From Parus major (taxonomy: Eukaryota > Chordata > Aves > Passeriformes > Paridae), in assembly GCF_001522545.3 (NCBI RefSeq), contig NC_031768.1, positions 84,006,457-84,070,456 on the forward strand: 64,000 bases of DNA. The letters run 5' to 3'. The first letter of the stretch is position 1. Each line of letters starts with the position of its first letter. The notes under the pieces were generated by a model. That model was not told the origin of the DNA. It was given only the letters and a program-made list of their open reading frames with translations, and did not search any database. The position numbers and the translations under genes were made by a program. Positions 50,329 to 63,100 of this stretch are shown here, piece by piece.

Positions 50329-50377
50329 ATTTTCCAACCAAGAACTTGACCATTTGGGAGATTTTCCAACCAAGAAC
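50329..50377 (+). repeat. 17 bp direct repeat, period 32
   Basis: attttccaaccaagaac occurs at 50329-50345 and again at 50361-50377 without mismatch. The bases between copies do not repeat clearly, so this is either a small duplication with a decayed spacer or a target-site-like repeat. The second copy lies 12 bases before the poly-T tract at 50390, but nothing resembling an element body lies between the copies. Confidence 0.85.
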
Positions 50378-50389
50378 ACAGACATACAC

Positions 50390-50414
50390 TTTTTTCTTTT
50401 TTTTTTTTTTTTTT
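50390..50414 (+). repeat. Poly-T tract
   Basis: T6, C, then an 18-base T run. Simple low-complexity sequence in an intron; no element body is recognised beside it. Confidence 0.85.
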
Positions 50415-51813
50415 CTTTCCCAGGTATACTATATCTTGTCAGTTCTGTCCTCGTGCCCAGCTCCCCATCTCTGGTTCTCCCAGAGCTGTGCAGCTAAATT
50501 TGTCAAGCAGCACTCCCTAAAAGTATACTGTTGTACTCCAAATCCACTAAGCAATTGATTAAGAAGAACGCAGAAGCCTGTAATCCTGTCCCAGGGCCCT
50601 TCCAATGGTGCAGAAAGCCTAAAGAGATAGAGCTAGTGAGGCTGAGATTAAAGTAGCCATTGTGTGTGACATTTCCTGAAAGGGCTCATTTCAACATGAA
50701 AAATGGCCTTGGGATTATGATAAATGGGGGGTTCTGACATGCACATTCCCCTCCTATAATCATCTGTGTTAGAGCTGAGATAGCAGATTGTCTGCCTCCT
50801 ATGATGGAGGCCCCTGTAAAACTCACCTTTTTCCCAGCTGACCTTCAGAGGGGATGATTAATTGCCTGGAGGTAGCCTCTTGTCAGTTAGCCTGTGATCT
50901 TTGTTCTCTATGTTCAAACCATCTGCTGAGAAGGGACGAGGCTGCTACTCCATCCCTTAGTCCTTTTCATACTTATTACTGCTGAGAAAGAACAGGGCCA
51001 GGGCTTCAAGGGTCTCATGCTAAAATTGGCATCCTCACTCCCAGCTCGCTAACAGTGAAGGAGATTTATGGACTCATCCTTTCCAGCCTCTTAAAATTTT
51101 TGAGGATTGTTCCAGCTATAAGCAGAGCTCCAGGAATCAAACAAAAAAGAAAATTCTCTCTCATGCCTTGGGATAGTAATAACTGAGCCATTACTTGTCA
51201 GACTGAGAAGGGTTTGAGAATCCAGGGAATTATCAGAGCAGCTGTTGTGTTTCCTTTTAAGGTTTCTGGATCTTAAGCAGGTCAGTGGAATTCTTATTAG
51301 CTTTTCCAGGGGTAAAACCTGAACCACAAACCTGCCGTGTGTGCAGTGGCCATGTTCTGCTCTGCTGTATCAGAGCCAGAAGCTGGACAGTTTTCCTGTG
51401 CTGCTTAGCCAGACTGACACTTGTCACCAATCCCCAGGGAACTGCCACACACCGTTTCAAAAGACTGGAAGAATTTCTCTAGGCTGTCCTATCAGCTTTT
51501 ATTTATAAATAGACGATCGACACCCTCCAGTCAGTTTTTCTGGGACGGTGTCTGGTGCATTTCATATTTTTTGATTGCTGGGTAAAATTCCCTGTGGGCA
51601 GAGCAGCTGACAGTTGCCTACAAAACACATAACTCAGGAGTCAGGGAGGGAGTGCATTTGGTCTTTTGGTGTACATTGCTATAGCCCTAACTAAATGGTC
51701 TCTGATCTTGTTAGGAAAGTGCCTTTGTGGGGGGGGAGGGGGGTGAAGTAAGCCTCAAACATTTTAAGAAGACTGTTAATTGATCAAAAATGGAACCAGA
51801 GCAACACCATTAT

Positions 51814-51835
51814 AAAAAAAAAAAAAAAAAAAAAA
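51814..51835 (+). repeat. Poly-A tract (A22)
   Basis: Twenty-two consecutive A bases, about 70 bp after a G8-A-G6 run at 51729-51743. No LINE or processed-gene sequence precedes it, so there is no sign that it is a retroposon tail. Confidence 0.9.
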
Positions 51836-52420
51836 GGGTTATTTTGTTTTAATCCTTATTCCAGAAAAAAATTCTATGGGTATATTTCAATGCAAAATTT
51901 CTTTAAGTCTCCATGAAATCTGTATAGATTTAAACACATTCTTCAATTTAAGCATGTATTTTGCTGAACAAGAATGTCAGCTTCTGCTGAATCTCTATGC
52001 AAAATTCTCTCTCAGAAAACTAGGGCTCAGCTTCAAATTCATTAGTAATAGTAATTTCGGTTATTCTAATAGAATAAATGAAGGCACACTCTCTGTATGA
52101 TAGAATATTATTCTTACTCTATCCTTAATTGATATTAGCCTGTTCTTACCAGAAGGATCACTTATTAGTGCAGACCTACATAAAAGAATGGATTTCATCA
52201 CTAGATTTTTCTCTGTTTTTCACGTAGGTGTTTTAGGTCTCACTGCCTTTTAGGGCCACTGACTTCTTGCATGAAGCATCTGTTTTGTACACAGCAGGGC
52301 TTTCTAGTTGAAACCTTGAGATACTGTGTAAATATGTTTGTGTAGACAGCAGTCTGATAGGTTTTTTCCAAAATTCCCATTTGCTTTCCCTGTCTGCTTC
52401 CTCTTCCTTCTCACTTGTAG

Positions 52421-52621
52421 TGGACTGCATGGATCCTACCTGCTCTGGACGAGGTGTGTGTGTCCGAGGAGAGTGTCACTGCTCAGTTGGCTGGGGAGGA
52501 ACAAATTGTGAGACCCCAAGGGCCACCTGTCTGGATCAGTGCTCTGGTCATGGGACCTTCCTCCCGGATACCGGACTCTGCAGCTGCGACCCCAACTGGA
52601 CTGGCCACGACTGCTCAATCG
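52421..52621 (+). CDS. TENM4: Teneurin-4 exon: EGF-like repeats 4 and 5
   Basis: The acceptor is 'ccttctcacttgtag' and the donor is CAATCG/gtaacg; phase 1 on both sides, 201 bp (67 codons). The product reads [36 protein letters not shown] (EGF4), then [20 protein letters not shown] and [11 protein letters not shown] (EGF5). EGF4 has six cysteines. EGF5 has five: Phe (TTC, 52558-52560) stands at the third cysteine position, the known teneurin arrangement for dimerisation. N-W-T in EGF5 is a potential N-glycosylation sequon; I recall Ser in place of this Asn in mammalian TENM4. The last base opens the Glu codon of EGF6, whose exon is not in the window. Confidence 0.97.
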
Positions 52622-54609
52622 GTAACGCCAGCGCTGACTTACTGACGGTCTTTCATTAAACTTTGAGAAATACTCAGATCTACAAAAAAAGTGCCACAGA
52701 TGTATTCCAGTGAAGCATGTGTAGAGCATGACTGGAAGGAGAAATTCCATAGCTCAACTACATAAATAATTCTGCTACCATTGCTGAGCATAGAGTAATA
52801 TCATAAATAACTCCATTAAAGCCACCTAGGCTTGCTATTGTTCATTATATGGCTGTAAATGTAATTGATGGTCTACATATAACTTCTTGTTCTGGTGATA
52901 GTTCTTGATGAACCCCAGTGGCCACTAAAGGGTCTGTTTTGATTTTTAGGAGATGACTAAATAATCTTTAGTGGCTGTAAACAAGAAGGAAGATTTGGTA
53001 ATCTGTCAGATGTCCTTTCTCTTCTGAATTCAAAGCATGTGCTTTTCCAGGCTAGAGGAGGATGAGTGCCTCATGATGTTCATATTAAAAGTCTGTCCTC
53101 TACCAACTGAAAAATAAGTTTACTGAGAAAAAGTATTTATTAGTACAAGCAACTACCAAGAAGACACATTTTTATGGGCAGTTTTGTGTAGAGGTTTGGA
53201 ACAGCAACCTTATTCCTCCTCTCAATTGGCATCTTGCTCAAAATGTGCATCAGGTATGTGAATTGAGGGCTACAGAAAAACTGTTCAGGACCATTTTCTT
53301 CCAAATGCAATTATCTCTTAGAGGCCACACTGAGAAATAGTGGAATACATTGAATAGTCAGAACCTATGGAGCATCAGTCCTTTGGCTTTTGTCCTGTAT
53401 TGTGTGCTCACAAAAAAAGAGATCCCAGCAATAACAGTTTCTATACCTTACACAACTGGAGTGGAACTAGGCCAGAAATCCAGGGCAGCTCAGTATAGGC
53501 AGTAAAATGAAAGGAATTTTCAGCAAAGCAACCCAAAAAAACATGCTATTAGGAGAGTGGATATAGTAGAAAAATTATGTAAACAACATTTGCACTGAGG
53601 AATTGCTATCATGAGTAAAGAGAATCAGGTTAACTGTTTGCAAGTATTTTAAGAGAGTAATTTCCAAGGATGAGGAAAACTGAATATGCTGGTGCTAAGA
53701 ACATAAGAAAACCCTTTTGACAATCATCATTTAGGCTGAGTGTTAGAAGCTTTTCATAAAGTAAAATTGACTGGACTGAGGAATAAGTAGAAAAGGAGTC
53801 CTGCTCTACTTGTCTGGTTCTGAAACTAGATCAAAACTTTTGCAGATGTAGGTAGGGAAGTTATCATACATTGAATGGAAATAAGTTTGATGCCAGGCTT
53901 TTCCTTTTTCCATATTAACATCTTCAATTCCGTACTCTGCAGGTTTATTTTTAAAAGCACCATAAGAGAAAAGGTAATCATTTATTTGTAGTTTGTAGCA
54001 TAGTTCATAATTGAGTCATTATTCTGTGTTTGTACAGAGGTTTGGGGATTGCAGGGATGGATTTGGAGAAAATTTTATTTCTGTGTGCAAACAGAATTCA
54101 CTTTCCCTTTGTTAACCTGGAGGGTCATGTACAGATGATTTATAAGCTTTCCTTATACTGCTTTTATAAATCCATCTAGTGCAAACTTTCTTTGGCAGCA
54201 TGAAGTTATTTGAGACAAACTTGAGCATCATTCCAAGACCTTTTTCCTCACTGAGCTGCTTGTAACATTCGGGTTATTGTGCCTCACAGCTAAAATCACA
54301 GCTAAGGTGATTTGTAAACTTCCATTTGTAGCCCAGACCTTTCCACTGAATTGATGACTTGATTTGAAAGACAGATTTACTCAAAGGATATGTGGTACTT
54401 TACTTGCATCGTTAAAATAGAGTGAGCAGGCATGCTATTGCATGTAATAACACACTGCTCAGCCCACTGGGGTGGAGGTTCTGTAGCAGCATCTAAAAGG
54501 GACAGATTTTTATTACCCTACAAAACAGGAGCAAACAGAAGAATTACTAAGGGAAAGAACTAAGTACTTGAGAAATCACCCTCAGCTCAGCAAAGCAGTT
54601 AGTGCTATT

Positions 54610-54616
54610 TAGATAG

Positions 54617-54647
<31 letters not shown>

Positions 54648-54657
54648 GATAGATAGA
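54610..54657 (+). repeat. (TAGA)n tetranucleotide microsatellite
   Basis: About twelve TAGA units with one interruption (aaat near 54635). A likely length-polymorphic locus. Confidence 0.97.
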
Positions 54658-57438
54658 GTTCAGTCACAGTGAAATCTACAGAACCGTGCCCACATGGATT
54701 TGCACCAAGGACAGCCCCTTTCATAAACCACATGGAAAGGCATACCCTGGAAACAGCATAATTATCTGAAAACCCAGAATATGAGCAAGCACAATGGATT
54801 TTCCAGCTCTTACCAACTTGAAGTTAAGAACCGTACCTGTCTATAGTGCTGTATGCTGAATTCATTTAGGTTATCAGGTAGTATGGAAGCAGTAGCTGAA
54901 GTCTGTGGATTGTCATATGTAGAAGGTAAAACTACAGCCTCTTTGAACCTTAGGCTGCATCTTTCAGCTAAATAGGTAGATTTTACCTGTCTTTAGTGTT
55001 AATCTTATAGAACACATTACTGGGTAAAACGCTCACTTTTCACAAAACAATAATATTACAGAGATTTCTGTTTCCTATTTATGTTATCTTTTTGCATTCC
55101 ACTTAGCCTTCATAGACAAGCTGTGCCAGTTCAATCTCTTGTGAGATTCCTATTCTGAACTGCATTGTAGGAAAGAGTAGTTATATGTTTTGGGTTTTTT
55201 TTTTGCTTTCTGTGTCTTCCTACTGCCAATGTATGCTGAGACAGGGCTCCTGCCGTACTACCTCAGAAGTGTAACTCAGGGAAAATGCTTCTCAAGCATA
55301 TTCCTTCATGATTCAAAGTTCATGTTTCTCAAACAGATTCCTTCCATGCAAGGGACAGTTTTGTACAATCAGTTTTCCCTCAGTATACACTCTTTTTGAC
55401 CAATTCCCAAATACTAGAAAGAGTATCTCAGAGAAAGGTACAGAAATAATTCCAGAGATAACTTGTACTGAGCAATGCAACTGGTATTTTGATTTCTCCA
55501 TGGGATAATTAAATATTTTCCCTTTTGCATCTTAGTACTGTTGCACAAGCAAATTCAGAAAAGTCCTTTATAACCCAGTTCAGCTAAAAAGTCCAAGGCA
55601 ATGCTTGGTACAAGAAAGGTAATTAAAGAACCTAATAATAAAAAATTCTAACCCATTCCTCCAGTCTGCTATCACAGATCCTCTGTATCCCAGGCCATTT
55701 GGGGGCTATCTCCCTTTACTTCTTATGAGCCCTATCTGGCAACTAATGAAGCCATTATAGGGTTGGTCTCTTAACCTTTTATTTTCTGAGTGTAGTGGAA
55801 AGAAGAAAATGGCCTGTGCTGTGCTGTGAAACAGAACTTACTGTGTGATATGATCTCATTTCTGACCTATTTAAACTGGGCCAACTATTTCTGGCTAATC
55901 AAGAGGCAGCGCACCACATACCATAAGACATGTTTGCTGACTGCAGTGAAATGAATAGGTGAGTCATGTCATCTGCATTGGGGTAATGCACCATTTACCA
56001 AAGGGATCTCACTGATGCATCAGTATAATCCCAGACCCATCAAAACAGCATTAGACTTGGATGCAAAATCATTATTAAAGGAATTAAATTATCTGATGTT
56101 GTCCTTCACTCTCCTCAAATTTAAATCAGTGATTTTCACACTGTTCTGTCTTTGGTACTTGACATCTTCACATTCCCAGTATTCACTCAAATCATTGCAA
56201 AGTTGAATATACAAAGCAGCAATAGAAATTATGTTCTCTGCTTCATAAGTGTACTGACTTTTTTTGGGCAGTTGACAGTGGTTGTAGATTGACCTGCATG
56301 CAGATAAGGATTCCTTCTCATAATGACTCATACAGTTTATGCATGGTTGACATCCAGGCAGTACTTCAGACCCTTAAAAGTACACTGGAGAAGAGCAGTA
56401 ATAGGAATAATACTTTGTATGTGGTAGTCCTAAATTGCCAGTGGAGACATAAAATCATGGGCTGTGGGTTTAACGATAAGACTTAGAAACTAGAATCTGG
56501 CACTCAGTAAAGAAGTAAGAAGTTATGATATTTTGCATCTCATTTTGAAAAGACTGAAAGAGCGTGCCTGGCGAGAGACTGAGGCTGAGCTTGCATGACC
56601 ATATCTCATGAAATCTAGTACTTTGGTCCTATTATAGCTCCTCTCATCACTTCTGCTGCTAACATGGTTTCCTGAGGATATGGCATTTTACTTTATGACT
56701 GTCCTTTTGTCCCCACTGTGGCAGGGATGAAATGCTGTTTCCCAGTGACTTACTGACACACTTTGTTATGAAGGTCTACGATCACAAAAATACTTAGGCA
56801 TTTAAAATTTGCCTTAAGCAAATGCAGATGATCAAGCTTTGCTATAGGGTTGTGGAGAACTGCCTTATATGACAGGTATTCCTAGATAAACCTGCCCTCC
56901 AAGCACAGTGGGGAAGTATTGTGGGTAGCCACAGGATAGCAGAAGATCAGCCATTTACCCACCTTCCATGACTTTACTTACTTTCAGTAGGTTGAGAAGT
57001 TGGATTTAAAATAAAACTAGCATGGTGTGTGAATCCATGTCTCTGGCTGCAGGGAAGCCATATTCTTATAAATTATTGCAGAGTGAATTTAAGTCAGTGG
57101 AAGAGCTCCTATTTGCTCTGCAGGAGTATGGATCAATTGAAGGTTATTCACAAACAATTATTAGATTTAAGACCCTGTATCAGTTAATGGTAATGACTGA
57201 ATTTTTTAGTATCAATTTAGTTGTATAAATTAACAATGGTGAAAGTCTTTCAGGTAGCACACAACAGAGTTCCTTACCACAAAGTTGGTACAGTTCATTG
57301 AAACAGGCATCTTTTCTCTATTCCAATTAATAAAGAGACCATGAAGCATGAACTTTTGAAGAATTAAGCTGAAGTAAATGCACCTTTACATTGCAATGTC
57401 TTTTTTTCACCTGGCATTGTGAAGGAGACTGTTGCACG

Positions 57439-57462
57439 CCCACACACACACGCACACACACA
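57439..57462 (+). repeat. (CA)n microsatellite, short and interrupted
   Basis: About twelve CA units with a CG interruption at 57451-57452. Alternating purine-pyrimidine sequence of this kind can adopt Z-DNA, but it is short. Confidence 0.9.
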
Positions 57463-59949
57463 TGGTCACAGAAGCAGTTCTCATACATTTTATCAATGTC
57501 ATACCCCATTGTTCAAACAGCACCAGGCCTAACACATGTGGGATAAAATTTTATTTCCTTGGGCTTACTGATGTCAACTTTTGAAAACAAGATCCGTTTT
57601 AATTTCATGCCATGCCCGAGGCCACCAAGATAAAAAACCATCCTTAGAGAACATTCATATAAGTCTTCCTTTAAACATGGTAAAAATGTCTCTATAAAAG
57701 ATGGATATAACAGTGATATAGCCTGATGTGATGCAGTCTTGTACCATACTGTAGACCAAGACGCCTTTTAATGCCTAAGAAGATGCTGATTTTTCTTTTT
57801 CTTAGTTTTAAAACACATGAGGAAGAACAAGAAAACTAACCTCAGGATGCAACACCTGAAATTCATAAATATCTTCATCACTTAAGAAAAAGTCACTGAG
57901 CACAGCTATGTAATCAAAGGCCACTTTGAAGGCTTTTCCCATAGCTTGTAACTTGTTCATCTCACTACCCTGGTAGAGCTGTGAGAAACATTAGTCTGGG
58001 GCAGGTGAAGCAGTGTCTTCAAAGCTGGTTGTCAGAATACACCATCAAAATCTGTTCTGGCTCAATACCTAAATTGCAGACTCATTCCTGAAAGCCTTAC
58101 TTTGGTCCTTTAGTGGTTGTTGAAAGCTTGGAGATGTTTTGTACTAGCAGGAATTTCAACCTCTGCCTTGCACAAGCATTACATGCTGATTTCTGAACTT
58201 GTGATCTTCTCCGTTTTGTATGGAGAGAAGCGACTCTTCTCTCTAAAGAAAAAGTATGTGCAGCCCAGTGCACACACAAGGCTCTCACAGGCTCTGCCTG
58301 GCAGATATCTGCTTTGTGGGTTGGGAAGAAATTGGGGAATCTAGAGAATCAACAGTGTTAATAATAACTATCATTGTGAAAAACATGATTTTTTTATGTA
58401 GTTGAGTTCGTGAGTAGAGATTTTAGCCTACCCATTGCCAAGATGAACTTAGCCTTTAAAGTCTTCAAAGCTTTTTATTAAAAATGCAATAAAAGACTAA
58501 AATCTGCCCAAACCTTTGAAATAAAAGTATTCAGGGAGGCTTTCATTTGAATATCCTTTTACTCCCTTTCCTTTTGTTTATTAAAAATGTGTGTAAGGAG
58601 ACCCTGATGTGGTGGAAAAAAAGATAATAGTTGAAAAGGGCTGAAGTTATTTTTGTAGCGAGTCCTATTCTTCAAAAGTGCAAGTATCTTTGTGCTCAGC
58701 ACATGAAAGGGACATAATAAAGGGAGGGAGAGAACTCCCACTAAGATAGAAAATACAACTTACCTTTAAAATATGGATTCCTACTTTAAATCTGATAGCT
58801 GAGAATTTTTTTTAGGACATTACCCTAGCCAACCAGAGATGCATCAAACTCTGGGTTGTGTTTAGGATCTCACTTTTAACCACTTCTCTGCTGCAGTTCA
58901 TGCAGTCTTGGTCAGACACAATGACAAAGGGAAGATTGAAGGAACTGAAAACTTGTGTTCTAGCTGTCATTTCAGACTTGGCCAAAACCAGTGGAAGCAA
59001 TGACATCATCAGTCTGTCTCTGACCATTAGATCACAAAGCATTTGCTCTGATTAGGTCATGTCTCAGGCTGAGAATAGTGTGTGTCCAGTCGTGTAACAA
59101 GCAGTCCCTGATTCTCATTGACCTTAGGCATTCTGTGAAGAGCAAAGTTCTCTCTTGTATCAGCAGTAATCAGTGAAAATTTATGGACCCCTACAAAGGG
59201 CAGTGGGAAGACTGTTGCCATCCCCTATTTGTTTTCTACAATGATTAGGGAAAATTCCCAGCATGCCACTTCAACATTCTTCCCTATCCTCAAATGTGAC
59301 CTCAGCAGACACAACATGAGCTCAAAAGTTCTTTTTGTTTGGGTCAATTATGCTTTGTGTTGAGGACTTTTCTGACTGAAAACAGCAATGTTGTACTGGA
59401 GTCAGTGGGGCTCCTGCTAATGTGACTAGTTTAAAAAATTTCATACCACCACAAGATACTAAATTCCATGTTTAAAATAGAGTACCATTAAAATATCATG
59501 TTTTGAGGATGACGGAGCAATTAGCATGTTTTCTTGTATCACTGAGAACTTATCATTTGTATCTCTAAGACTCAGATGACCAAATTTTGGCTTCTCCAAC
59601 TGCCTTTGAAAGGAGAAGCCTCTTAATTTTTAAATCTAGACCTCTGCTGCTGACTATTCCTACTTTTAACCAGGACAGTGCTGCAATATCAGCAGGGCAT
59701 ATACTTGAGCAGAGTCAGTCTCTGCCATGATCCACCTTGATTATGCTGGATAAAACCACTTATGGCTCAGCAAAGGTGGTTGTGAGTTCCATGTCATGGC
59801 TTCTCCACCAGTGTTCAGTCAATTCCATGCTGTTGTTGGTAGATACCTCCTGTGACTGTGACCTTACACTCCAACCCAGTCAGAACTCATCACAATCAGA
59901 GTTCCTGCAAAGGTTTATTGGATGTTTTCAGCTTCATCAGATCATATTT

Positions 59950-60133
59950 GAGACATTGAACTAGGTTGCTCAGAGAAGCTGTGGCTGCCTCATCCCTGAA
60001 GGTGTCCAAGGCCAGGTTGGGTGAAGCTTTGAGCAATTGTTCTGTTGGAAGGTGTCCCTCCCTATGGCAGGGGGGATAGAATGAGATGTTTTTTAATGTC
60101 CCTTCCAACCCCAACCATTCCATGACTCTATAT
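59950..60133 (+). mobile_element. CR1 LINE, short 3' fragment
   Basis: 'gttgctcagagaagctgtgg', 'cctcatccctgaaggtgtcc', 'aaggccaggttgggtgaagc', 'gttggaaggtgtccctccct' and 'tcccttccaaccccaaccat' are the last 180 bp of a sense CR1. The final TTCTGTGATT motif is eroded to 'catgactctata'. Same subfamily type as the copies near 10312 and 37610. Confidence 0.9.
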
Positions 60134-63100
60134 CATTCTGAGTTAGAATGTCCAAGGTTAGATAATAAGGAAAATAGTCTGTGAGTCAGTAAAACATAAT
60201 AACATCAAAACTAAGCAAGAAAAAGACAATCTAAGACCAATGATAGTCATATAGTGGGTTAGTGTCTACTAATGGGCAAAAATCCATGATTTAATAAGCT
60301 GTCTGAAGTGGATGCACTCAAATTAGTATATTCCCTCTGCCCTCTTCCAAATTACAAGATGTTCATACTCTAAAAACTATCATCACAATTTGGACTAATG
60401 AGCACTTTCTAATGATGTTCACAGACAAAAGTTAGCTCTTTGCAGAGAGCTCTGCTGCTTTTCAGTGAAGGTGATCCTTTTAGATCAGTGTTGAGGCATA
60501 TGGACAGCATAACAAACAAAAACCTTCCGTAATAGCTGCTGATGCATCCCATTTGTGAGGATAGACAGGCACCTGACTTCTGGATATGTCAGCCCCTCAT
60601 GTTTCATATGTGTTCTGTGTCTCCTTTTCAAGAAGATGAATAACAATAAAATTTCTAAATTATTTGGCAAAATGTTGTCTGGAAAAAAAGGAATCCATAT
60701 TGGGACTGAGCTCTGAGTAAGGGAATCCCAAGCAAATCTATCTTGTGATCACTTCATCACAAGCATTTGTAAATGATCTGCTGAATTTATTTTAGAAAAA
60801 ACAAAAACATACAGAATTGGAAAATAAATCAGTTCTTTTCAAGCATGAGCAAAACACTTTGCTGCTGTCAAATTATCTCTTCCTTATGGACAGAGAGGAA
60901 ATTAAAATTAGCCCAGAGAAGAATCCTTCTTAGGAACGTCATTTAATATATTAGGAATTGTTTCTTTTCTGGGAAGCTTTTACATGTCGCAGAAAGCATA
61001 AAGATTCAATTAAGCATCAAAGAGAAAAATACAATCCTACACTTTGGAATCTTTATTTTTATTCAATAAATCTCTGCTCCAGGACTGAAGCCTGACAATA
61101 CCTGGCATTTCATGTCCTTCTATTCAACAACAAGAGACAGTTTAAAGTAGCGTTTGTAATAATAAATAAATGGAAGATTGACACAAGTACAGAAGTAAAT
61201 CACAGCCGTCGAGTGCCATAGAGGAGATGCTTTAGACACAACATGGTGGTCAGTCTTTAGCATTTAATGAAGGATGAAAGTAGAGTATAAATACTGTAGA
61301 AACTAGAAGCTGATAAAAAGCATCACAGCAGTTTAATGGTATTTCATTGCACAAAATTACAACTTTCCAGACAGGATTTGGAAGACGTTTATGCAAATAT
61401 GAAGCAGGCTGAAACTGCACTTTGAAATAAGACACTTTTTCAAAAGAGGTCCCAGCTGTACCCGTGTACATTGTGCAGCTAATGGTGTACATTGTGCTCC
61501 TGTTTTCATTGTTACTGTTTCTGGCAGGAATTCCCAAGAATCCCATTGTGCTTGATCCTGTATGTTTACAGAATTAGAGGTTCAGTCTTGGAGGACAGAC
61601 ATACATCAGTTTAAATATATTACTATATCAAACCCCTTCATTACTCATTTTGGAGATGGAGGGTGCGTTCCAAGGCAGTTATGGACACATCTCCTGGATC
61701 TGCTCAGCACCAGGTGAGGAGCTACTCTGTGGACTATTTATTCATCTCCAAATAAGGCATCTCAGAGGCACCCCCGTTCCTTGTTTGGATCTCCAGAGAG
61801 AAATAAGACCTAGAGAGGGATTTGCAGAAGCCTTTCATTTAAACACAAAGCTGTTTATGCTAGCAAAGAACTAAATACCAGGAGAAAACTGGGGAAAAAA
61901 GCTGAAGTGGGGTTGGTTAAATCTTTTGTGTCTAGTTGAGGGCCAGAGATGGGCCCTTTCTTTTATTAGGGATTTTCACCAGCCCTTCTCCTAGATACAG
62001 CTCAACTGCTTAGAATGAAAACTCTCTCCTCTTCTGTTCTGAATGTGTTTTATACTTCCTTTTGCATACCTAGTCTTTTCTGCAGGTGCAGAGTTGCAAA
62101 ATACATGTTACAGTTACATCCCTCCTGCACATGTATTGAAGACCTGTACTCCGTCCTCCTGCAGAGCTGGCAAGAATCAGCATTCAGGCCAGCTCAGATG
62201 TCCTGGTTAGGGTCACTCTGTAATGCAGGATATTCATTCCCAGTGCAGGCATTCCAGGATGCTCCTCAGGGCTTCATGTTCAAGAGGTGAAAATTCAGGT
62301 GTCCAAGTCACATTTCAAAGCCATTGCTGAAGGTCAGTGTTCTTCCTGATGAGGGGTGATAGCAAAGCTGATGGATTCATTTTCAGTGTCTAGAGAGCAT
62401 CCTTTAATCTTGATTTCCTCATCCATGGAAAGAAAATAAATAGCTGTTACTTTTCAGTTATATTCAGTTTACTGAGCTGTGTAAAACACGTTGAGGCCCT
62501 TGAGTGGAGTGAGAGTCGTCTCAGTACCAGAAGTTTAATTGCACTCATAAAAGGACAGGTTTTATATTTATAGACATAAATTATTATTATTATTTCTACA
62601 TTAGTAATATTTGCATATTTGATGTATGCTTTAAGAATAGAAAAACACATTATTTGTTTAGAGGCATTAAATTTTGCAGACATTGCTTTTAGGACATGAT
62701 CTCTGAAGGTAAAACTATGTCCCTCGATTAATGACATGGTCAGAACTTATACAATCATTCTCTGTTCACTACTGAATCAGGATGGTTTTCAGAGAATTTC
62801 ATGCTGCAGATCTGCTACAGGCAGTGACAGAAAATCCACACTTCTTCTTTCAGGTTTTTTCTTGCCCCCTAGTTTGATCCTTTCCTTATAACATTTGTAA
62901 AAAGAATGGTTTGAAAAGCTAGTGTTCTTTATGTCATCTTCAGTACAAGCACAGGAGTTCATGTCACTACAGAGTTATCAAATCACAGGAATGAGAGTTT
63001 CATAACACTGCAAAATGTGTTTTGTTATGAAGAATGTCTTTAGCACTTCATTGCTATCTAAGTCATGCTGATCACGCACCTTCTGGTTTTTTCATCTATA

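Larger units (their letters stand above)
48196..52420 (+). other. Intron, 4.2 kb
   Basis: A GT-AG intron of 4225 bp with acceptor 'cctcttccttctcacttgtag'. I see no CR1 in it. It has a direct repeat of 'attttccaaccaagaac' (50329-50345 and 50361-50377), a poly-T tract (50390-50414), a G8-A-G6 run (51729-51743) and an A22 run (51814-51835). Otherwise it is featureless to me. Confidence 0.9.
13610..52621 (+). other. TENM4: Teneurin-4 gene, internal segment (six coding exons and five introns)
   Basis: Six exons on the + strand join without a stop into 365 codons of a teneurin. Teneurins are type II single-pass membrane proteins, with the N-terminus in the cytosol and a large extracellular C-terminal part. 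They act as disulfide-linked dimers in cell adhesion, bind latrophilins and partner teneurins, and shape neural connectivity; TENM4 is also linked to myelination. Paralogue choice rests on remembered sequence: the juxtamembrane stretch with [15 protein letters not shown] and RKGKGT, and [18 protein letters not shown], fit TENM4, whereas TENM2 and TENM3 differ strongly there. Exon sizes are 171, 215, 211, 102, 195 and 201 bp. The gene continues beyond both window ends. Confidence is very high for teneurin and high for TENM4. Confidence 0.95.

Noticed and set aside
51729..51743. G8-A-G6 run as a quadruplex
   Set aside because: Only two G-runs; four separate G3 tracts with loops cannot be laid out within it.
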